Shown here in pieces: positions 1-3,747 of a DNA stretch of 5,845 nt. The notes beneath the pieces are model-generated. The model had not been told where the DNA came from, ran no database searches, and saw nothing but the letters and a program-made list of their open reading frames with translations. Source of the stretch: Lysobacteraceae bacterium. GTDB lineage: Bacteria; Pseudomonadota; Gammaproteobacteria; Xanthomonadales; Xanthomonadaceae. The position numbers were made by a program, and so were the translations under genes. Within the stretch, counting starts at the first letter, position 1, and every line of letters starts with the position of its first letter. The DNA is taken from the NCBI GenBank assembly GCA_017990865.1, contig JAGNNB010000213.1, positions 1-5,845 of the forward strand. The letters are read 5' to 3'.

Positions 1-621
1 GGGCGACTTCGGCGACACTTTGGGCGCGGCCAATTCGGCGGTCAACACCTCGTTCTTGAAGAAGGTGTACGACAGCGTCAAGGTGCGAACGTCTTCCGGC
101 AAACCGGGGTCGACGATGAAACGGACCGGCATTTCGCGCGACTCGCCGGCGACCAGCGTCTGCGCGGTGAAACAGAAGCATTCGGTCTTGTTGAAATACT
201 GCGAGGCGCGCGCCGGCGCGACCGAAGGCGTGGCGCTGCCGACGATGTCGCGGTCGCTCTTGTTGCGGGCGAAATAAGTGGTTTCGTACAACTCGCCGGG
301 CCGCACCCGCATCGACATGCGATGGGGCGCGAATTCCCACGGCAATTTGGAGTTCACGCCGGCATCGAACATCACCGTGACCATGCGGTCGCTCTTGGGC
401 GCCGGCGCTGCGGCGATCGCTTCGCCGTCCGCGGCGCCACGTTCCAACCGGATGCCCAACACTTTCTCGCACGCGATGCGGTACAGCGGCACCAACGCGA
501 AACTGAAACCGAACGCCAGCACAGACACCGCGACCATGCCGCCGATGCCGAGCTTGCGGCGCTTGGCGCCCGCGGTTTGCGGCGCGTCGGTCTGCGGATC
601 GCGAGCGTCGGCGCCGTTCAT
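1..621 (-). CDS. ctaG: Cytochrome c oxidase assembly protein CtaG/Cox11 (3' end beyond window)
   Basis: This is the membrane-anchored, periplasmic copper chaperone that delivers copper to the CuB site of oxidase subunit I. The frame is open from the ATG at 621 to base 1 (207 codons) with no stop, so the end lies just outside; the family is about 180-210 residues, so little is missing. Visible features: a charged cytoplasmic N-terminus with KRRK around residues 20-23, one membrane span at about 25-48, Cys51 just after it in PLYRIACE, the LPWEFAP segment at 93-99, and the hallmark copper-binding NKTECFCF at 144-151 with Cys148 and Cys150. The FFK near 187-189 is typical of the C-terminal end. 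The start overlaps the stop of the upstream small gene (ATGA, 618-621) and has no clear Shine-Dalgarno sequence, which suggests translational coupling. Identity is secure from motifs and context. Confidence 0.96.
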   Translation of the reverse strand, partial: MNGADARDPQTDAPQTAGAKRRKLGIGGMVAVSVLAFGFSFALVPLYRIACEKVLGIRLERGAADGEAIAAAPAPKSDRMVTVMFDAGVNSKLPWEFAPHRMSMRVRPGELYETTYFARNKSDRDIVGSATPSVAPARASQYFNKTECFCFTAQTLVAGESREMPVRFIVDPGLPEDVRTLTLSYTFFKNEVLTAELAAPKVSPKSP

Positions 622-761
622 TGCGACAACACGTTCATGAGGATGAAACCGACGTACACCGCGATCGCGATGCCGGCCACGATCCACGCCGTGCGGCGCG
701 CGGAGGCGCGACGCGCAGCGATGATGGCGTCCTGATCGGCGGCCGGCGCGGGTGCGGTCAT
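618..761 (-). CDS. Small single-span membrane protein in the cox cluster, probable oxidase assembly peptide
   Basis: A 47-residue ORF fills the space between ctaD and ctaG. It starts with MTAPAPAADQDAI, has a basic stretch RRASARR at about residues 17-23, then one hydrophobic segment at about 26-46 (WIVAGIAIAVYVGFILMNV), and ends in LSQ. This predicts an N-in, single-pass inner-membrane protein. It begins 28 nt after the ctaD stop and its TGA overlaps the ctaG ATG by 4 nt, strong evidence that it is translated. Short single-span proteins at this position, upstream of ctaG, are known in cox clusters of beta- and gammaproteobacteria and are often named cytochrome oxidase small assembly protein; that assignment here rests on size, topology and position. 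No clear Shine-Dalgarno sequence precedes the ATG. Its exact function cannot be read from the sequence. Confidence 0.82.
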   Translation of the reverse strand: MTAPAPAADQDAIIAARRASARRTAWIVAGIAIAVYVGFILMNVLSQ

Positions 762-789
762 AGTCGGATGCGATGCGTCGAGATCGGGA

Positions 790-2403
790 TCAGTGCGCGA
801 TGTCGCCGTGGGCGAGATCGCCGTCGCGGATCAGCGGCGGCACGCCGAAGGTGTGATGCGGCGCCGGCGACGGCACCGTCCATTCCAAACCCTTGGCGCC
901 TTCCCATACGCGCGCTTCGGCCTTCGCGCCGTGCTTGAGCGAGTGCCACAGCACGAACGCCATCATGAACGGCGTCGCGAACATGCCGAACGCGCCGATC
1001 GAGCTGACGAGGTTCCAATCCGCGAACACGACGTTGTAGTCGGGGATGCGGCGCGGCATGCCGGCCAATCCCAGGAAGTGCTGCGGGAAGAACAGCAGGT
1101 TCACGAAAATCACCGACCACCAGAAGTGGATTTTGGCGAACGTTTCGTTGTACATGCGGCCCGTCCATTTCGGCCACCAGAAGTACACCGCCGCGATGAT
1201 CGCGAACAGCGCGCCGGTCACCAGCACGTAATGGAAGTGCGCGACGACGAAATAGGTGTCGTGATACTGGAAGTCGGCCGGCACGATCGCGAGCATCAGG
1301 CCCGAGAAGCCGCCGATGGTGAACAGGATGACGAAAGCGATCGCCCACAGCATCGGCGATTCGAAGCTGATCGAACCGCGCCACATCGTGGTGACCCAGT
1401 TGAACACCTTCACGCCGGTGGGGATCGCGATCAGCATCGTCGCGAACATGAAGTAGATTTCGCCGCCCATCGGCATGCCGACGGTGAACATGTGGTGCGC
1501 CCACACGATGAACGACAGGAACGCGATCGACGCGGTGGCGTAGACCATCGCCTGATAACCGAACAGCGGCTTGCGGCTGAAGGTCGGGATGATTTCCGAG
1601 ACCACGCCGAACGCCGGCAGGATCATGATGTAGACCTCGGGGTGCCCGAAGAACCAGAAGATGTGCTGGAACATCACCGGGTCGCCGCCGCCGGCCGCGT
1701 TGAAGAAGTTGGTGAGGAAGTATTTGTCGGTGAGCAGCATCGTCACCGCGCCGGCCAACACCGGCATCACCGCGATCAGCAGGAAGGCGGTGATCAGCCA
1801 CGTCCAGCAGAAGATCGGCATTTTCAGCAGATCCACGCCCGGGGCGCGCATGTTGAGGATGGTGGCGATGATGTTGATCGCGCCCATGATCGAGCTGACG
1901 CCCATCATGTGGATGGCGAAGATCGCGAACGAGAGGTTATAGCCGCCCTGCAACGACAGCGGCGGGTAAAGCGTCCAGCCGCCGGCCGGCGCGCCGCCCG
2001 GCAGGAAGAAGGTCATCAGCAGCAGCGCGAACGCGAACGGCATGATCCAGAACGACCAGTTGTTCATGCGCGGCAGCGCCATGTCCGGCGCGCCGATCTG
2101 CAGCGGCACCATCCAGTTCGCCAAGCCCACGAAGGCCGGCATCACGCCGCCGAAGATCATGACCAGCGCATGCACCGTGGTCATCTGGTTGAAGAATTCG
2201 GGATCGACGTGCTGCAAGCCCGGCGTCATCAACTCGGTACGGATCACCACCGACATGGCGGCGCCGATGATGAACATCACGAAGCTGAACACCAAGTAGA
2301 GCGTGCCGATGTCTTTGTGATTGGTCGAGAACAACCAACGTTCGACGAAGCTCTGCGCGTGGTCGTCGTGATGGTCCGAGTGGTCGGCGTGAGTGGTGGC
2401 CAT
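790..2403 (-). CDS. ctaD: Cytochrome c oxidase subunit I, aa3-type (CtaD/CoxA)
   Basis: This is the catalytic, multi-span subunit that reduces O2 to water and pumps protons. It has 537 residues, normal for the family. Ligands by homology: His78 and His391 for heme a, His389 for heme a3, and His254, His303 and His304 for CuB; Tyr258 is the cross-linked tyrosine in HPEVY. D-channel residues Asp107 (APDMALPRMNN) and Glu256 and K-channel Lys332 (IPTGVKVFNW) are all present, so this is a complete A1-type heme-copper oxidase subunit. The N-terminus is rich in histidine (residues 5, 8, 11, 12, 15). The ATG at 2403 is supported by a GAGGT sequence 9 nt upstream. The gene starts 27 nt after ctaC and is followed after 28 nt by the small membrane protein gene, within one operon. 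Confidence 0.99.
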   Translation of the reverse strand: MATTHADHSDHHDDHAQSFVERWLFSTNHKDIGTLYLVFSFVMFIIGAAMSVVIRTELMTPGLQHVDPEFFNQMTTVHALVMIFGGVMPAFVGLANWMVPLQIGAPDMALPRMNNWSFWIMPFAFALLLMTFFLPGGAPAGGWTLYPPLSLQGGYNLSFAIFAIHMMGVSSIMGAINIIATILNMRAPGVDLLKMPIFCWTWLITAFLLIAVMPVLAGAVTMLLTDKYFLTNFFNAAGGGDPVMFQHIFWFFGHPEVYIMILPAFGVVSEIIPTFSRKPLFGYQAMVYATASIAFLSFIVWAHHMFTVGMPMGGEIYFMFATMLIAIPTGVKVFNWVTTMWRGSISFESPMLWAIAFVILFTIGGFSGLMLAIVPADFQYHDTYFVVAHFHYVLVTGALFAIIAAVYFWWPKWTGRMYNETFAKIHFWWSVIFVNLLFFPQHFLGLAGMPRRIPDYNVVFADWNLVSSIGAFGMFATPFMMAFVLWHSLKHGAKAEARVWEGAKGLEWTVPSPAPHHTFGVPPLIRDGDLAHGDIAH

Positions 2404-2412
2404 GGTCGGTCT

Positions 2413-2417
2413 ACCTC
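2413..2417 (-). promoter_or_regulatory. Ribosome binding site of ctaD
   Basis: On the minus strand GAGGT lies 9 nt before the ctaD ATG, within the 27-nt gap after the ctaC stop. It is the clearest Shine-Dalgarno sequence in the window and fixes the ctaD start; the small gene and ctaG lack one. Confidence 0.75.
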
Positions 2418-2430
2418 GAAAGTGATGCGA

Positions 2431-3414
2431 TCAGCCGGCCGTCTTGGCGGCGGCGGGGGCGGCGTCTGCAGGAGCGGCGTTCTGCGATGCGTCGGCGGTC
2501 GCCGCTGCGGCGGCTTCGGTCGGCGCGGCTTCGATGGGCGCTGTTTCATCAGGCGCGGGTGCCGCGGCGGGCGGCGCGTTCTTGGCACGCTCGGCGGCAA
2601 GCCAACGGTCGAAGTCGGCCTGCGGCAGCGCCTTCACCACGATCGGCATGAACCCGTGGTCCTTGCCGCACAGTTCGGCGCATTGGCCGCGGTAGACGCC
2701 CGGCGTTTTGATCTCGGTCCAGGCTTCGTTGACGAGGCCCGGAATGGCGTCCTGCTTCCAGCCCAGCGCCGGCACCCACCAGGAATGGATCACGTCGTCG
2801 GCGGTGATCAGGAAATGGATTTTCGTGTTCACGGGCACGACGAGCGCGTTGTCGACGTCGAGCAGGTAGGTCGGATGATTCGCGGTGCGCGCATCGACCT
2901 TGCTCTGACGGATGTCGTCACTCTTGCGATCCAAGCGGCTGGTGAAGACAACGGCTTCGCCCGGCTTATCGCCCGGATATTCGTATTTCCACAGCCACTG
3001 ATACGCGGTGATCTTGACCGTCATCGCCGCGTCGCGGGTGTCGTACATCTTCATCAGCTTGTCGGTGGCCGGGAAAGCCATGAGCACCAACAAGGCCACC
3101 GGCACGACGGTCCAGATCAGTTCGAGCACGGTGCTGTGGGTGAAGTTGACGTCTGGCACGGCGCCCTTGGACTTGCGGAACTTGAACATCGCATAGGCCA
3201 TCGCAGCGAACACGATCACGCCGATGCCGACGCAAATCCACAGCGCGACCATATGCGCGCTGTAGGCGTTCTCGGACGACTGGGTGACGCCGCGCCCCAT
3301 GTTCAATTGCCAACGTTCCGGGTCGGCCGATTGCGCCAAGGCAATCGACGGCACCAGCAAGGCGGTGGCGACCGCCCCGCTCCACGTCTTCCAACCCGAA
3401 CGGACTCGCAGCAT
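2431..3414 (-). CDS. ctaC: Cytochrome c oxidase subunit II with CuA site (CtaC/CoxB)
   Basis: This subunit accepts electrons from cytochrome c at its periplasmic CuA centre and passes them to heme a in subunit I. It has 327 residues: a signal peptide (about 1-27, ending SIALA), two membrane spans at about 56-77 and 98-116, then the cupredoxin domain. CuA ligands are His210, Cys245, Glu247, Cys249, His253 and Met256 (CAELCGKDHGFM), with the same spacing as in the bovine subunit. The aromatic electron-entry patch is YQWLWKYEY at 138-146. No heme c motif (CxxCH) follows, so this is the plain form. The last ~47 residues are an Ala/Pro-rich tail with few charged residues, probably disordered. The frame stays open far upstream of 3414, but that part is antisense to putA; Met at 3414 starts the signal peptide. 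Only a weak GGGG stretch precedes it. First gene of the operon. Confidence 0.98.
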   Translation of the reverse strand: MLRVRSGWKTWSGAVATALLVPSIALAQSADPERWQLNMGRGVTQSSENAYSAHMVALWICVGIGVIVFAAMAYAMFKFRKSKGAVPDVNFTHSTVLELIWTVVPVALLVLMAFPATDKLMKMYDTRDAAMTVKITAYQWLWKYEYPGDKPGEAVVFTSRLDRKSDDIRQSKVDARTANHPTYLLDVDNALVVPVNTKIHFLITADDVIHSWWVPALGWKQDAIPGLVNEAWTEIKTPGVYRGQCAELCGKDHGFMPIVVKALPQADFDRWLAAERAKNAPPAAAPAPDETAPIEAAPTEAAAAATADASQNAAPADAAPAAAKTAG

Positions 3415-3464
3415 GGTTCGAAACCCCAAAATGATCGGCCGCGGCCGCGTGCGACCGCCTCTGC

Positions 3465-3470
3465 AGGATA
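3465..3470 (-). promoter_or_regulatory. Alternative weak minus-10 candidate for the cox operon
   Basis: On the minus strand TATCCT matches the sigma-70 minus-10 consensus at 4 of 6 positions and would give a leader of roughly 44 nt before ctaC. No good minus-35 lies 16-18 nt upstream. With this promoter the 20-bp near-palindrome at 3478-3497 would cover the minus-35 region. It is an alternative to the element at 3511-3516. Confidence 0.25.
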
Positions 3471-3477
3471 GGCGCCT

Positions 3478-3497
3478 CTGACCGAAGTTTCGGCCAG
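3478..3497. promoter_or_regulatory. 20-bp near-perfect palindrome, candidate operator
   Basis: The sequence CTGACCGAAGTTTCGGCCAG reads as an inverted repeat with arms CTG-x-CCGAA and TTCGG-x-CAG around a central GT; only one pair of positions (3481 and 3494) fails to match. It lies 64 nt upstream of the ctaC start, in either the leader or the promoter of the cox operon depending on which minus-10 is used. The size and symmetry fit a dimeric repressor or activator site; the two-base centre is too short for an RNA hairpin with all pairs formed. The regulator is unknown. Confidence 0.4.
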
Positions 3498-3510
3498 GGG
3501 AAACCCGCGA

Positions 3511-3516
3511 ATGGTA
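3511..3516 (-). promoter_or_regulatory. Candidate minus-10 of the cox operon
   Basis: Minus-strand GCTACCATTCGC contains TACCAT, 4 of 6 to the minus-10 consensus, in a context (TAnnAT followed by CGC) similar to the putA element TAGAATCGC. It would start transcription near 3504 and give a leader of about 90 nt. No minus-35 match is visible because the hairpin at 3517-3538 occupies the spacer and minus-35 position. Confidence 0.35.
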
Positions 3517-3538
3517 GCCGCTCGCCCCTACGAGCGGC
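3514..3538 (+). repeat. GTAG-headed hairpin, possible REP element
   Basis: GTAG at 3514-3517 leads into a perfect 8-bp stem: GCCGCTCG (3517-3524), six-base loop CCCCTA, CGAGCGGC (3531-3538). A GTAG tetranucleotide at the foot of a short GC-rich hairpin is the hallmark of REP elements mobilised by TnpA-REP (RAYT) proteins in Stenotrophomonas, Xanthomonas and Pseudomonas. Only one copy is seen, so membership of a repeat family is inferred. It could instead be a transcription-factor site or an RNA structure. Confidence 0.45.
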
Positions 3539-3668
3539 AAGCCGACGAAGGTCCGCCGACCGTCGTCGCGGAGGATCGAGCGGCGCGTGCGGCGCATCGC
3601 CGAGGATCCGTCGAGAACCCGGCGAGGAGCCGCCGAGGGGCGACTGGGGCACGACGGCCGCGCAAACG

Positions 3669-3686
3669 GCCGGCCGATAGACCGGC
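3669..3686. promoter_or_regulatory. Short dyad overlapping the putA minus-35 region
   Basis: GCCGG (3669-3673) and CCGGC (3682-3686) form an inverted repeat with an 8-bp centre. It sits directly upstream of the putA extended minus-10, where a regulator could block or recruit polymerase. Five-base GC arms are common by chance in such DNA, so this is weak. Confidence 0.2.
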
Positions 3687-3695
3687 TGGTAGAAT
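3687..3695 (+). promoter_or_regulatory. Extended minus-10 promoter of putA
   Basis: TGGTAGAAT contains TAGAAT (5 of 6 to TATAAT, 3690-3695) with the TGn extension at 3687-3689. No minus-35 consensus is seen at the proper distance, as expected of extended minus-10 promoters. Transcription would start near 3701-3703, leaving about 45 nt before the putA ATG. Confidence 0.55.
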
Positions 3696-3747
3696 CGCGC
3701 TTTCGCCATCGGCGCCCGCTCGCGGCGCCGCCACCGATGGGACCGCG

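Larger units (their letters stand above)
3415..3747. other. Divergent intergenic region between ctaC and putA
   Basis: This 333-bp stretch carries no credible gene; the reading frames across it are continuations of antisense frames without recognisable protein features. It should contain promoters for both the leftward cox operon and rightward putA. From left to right it holds an alternating CGGCCG-rich run (about 3436-3449), a 20-bp near-palindrome (3478-3497), a candidate cox minus-10 next to a GTAG-headed hairpin (3511-3538), a GC-rich stretch with nothing recognisable (about 3540-3665), and a short dyad followed by an extended minus-10 for putA (3669-3695). Confidence 0.8.

Noticed and set aside
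3436..3449. CGGCCGCGGCCGCG run as a regulatory palindrome
   Set aside because: Simple alternating GC sequence is self-complementary by composition; nothing further supports a specific site.
793..3471. 892-codon open frame on the plus strand, antisense to ctaD and ctaC
   Set aside because: It mirrors the two oxidase genes; its product is rich in His, Arg, Asp and Glu with no domain, a known artefact of GC-rich coding DNA.
3517..3538. Rho-independent terminator
   Set aside because: The hairpin has no T-tract on either strand and lies between divergent gene starts, where no terminator is expected.
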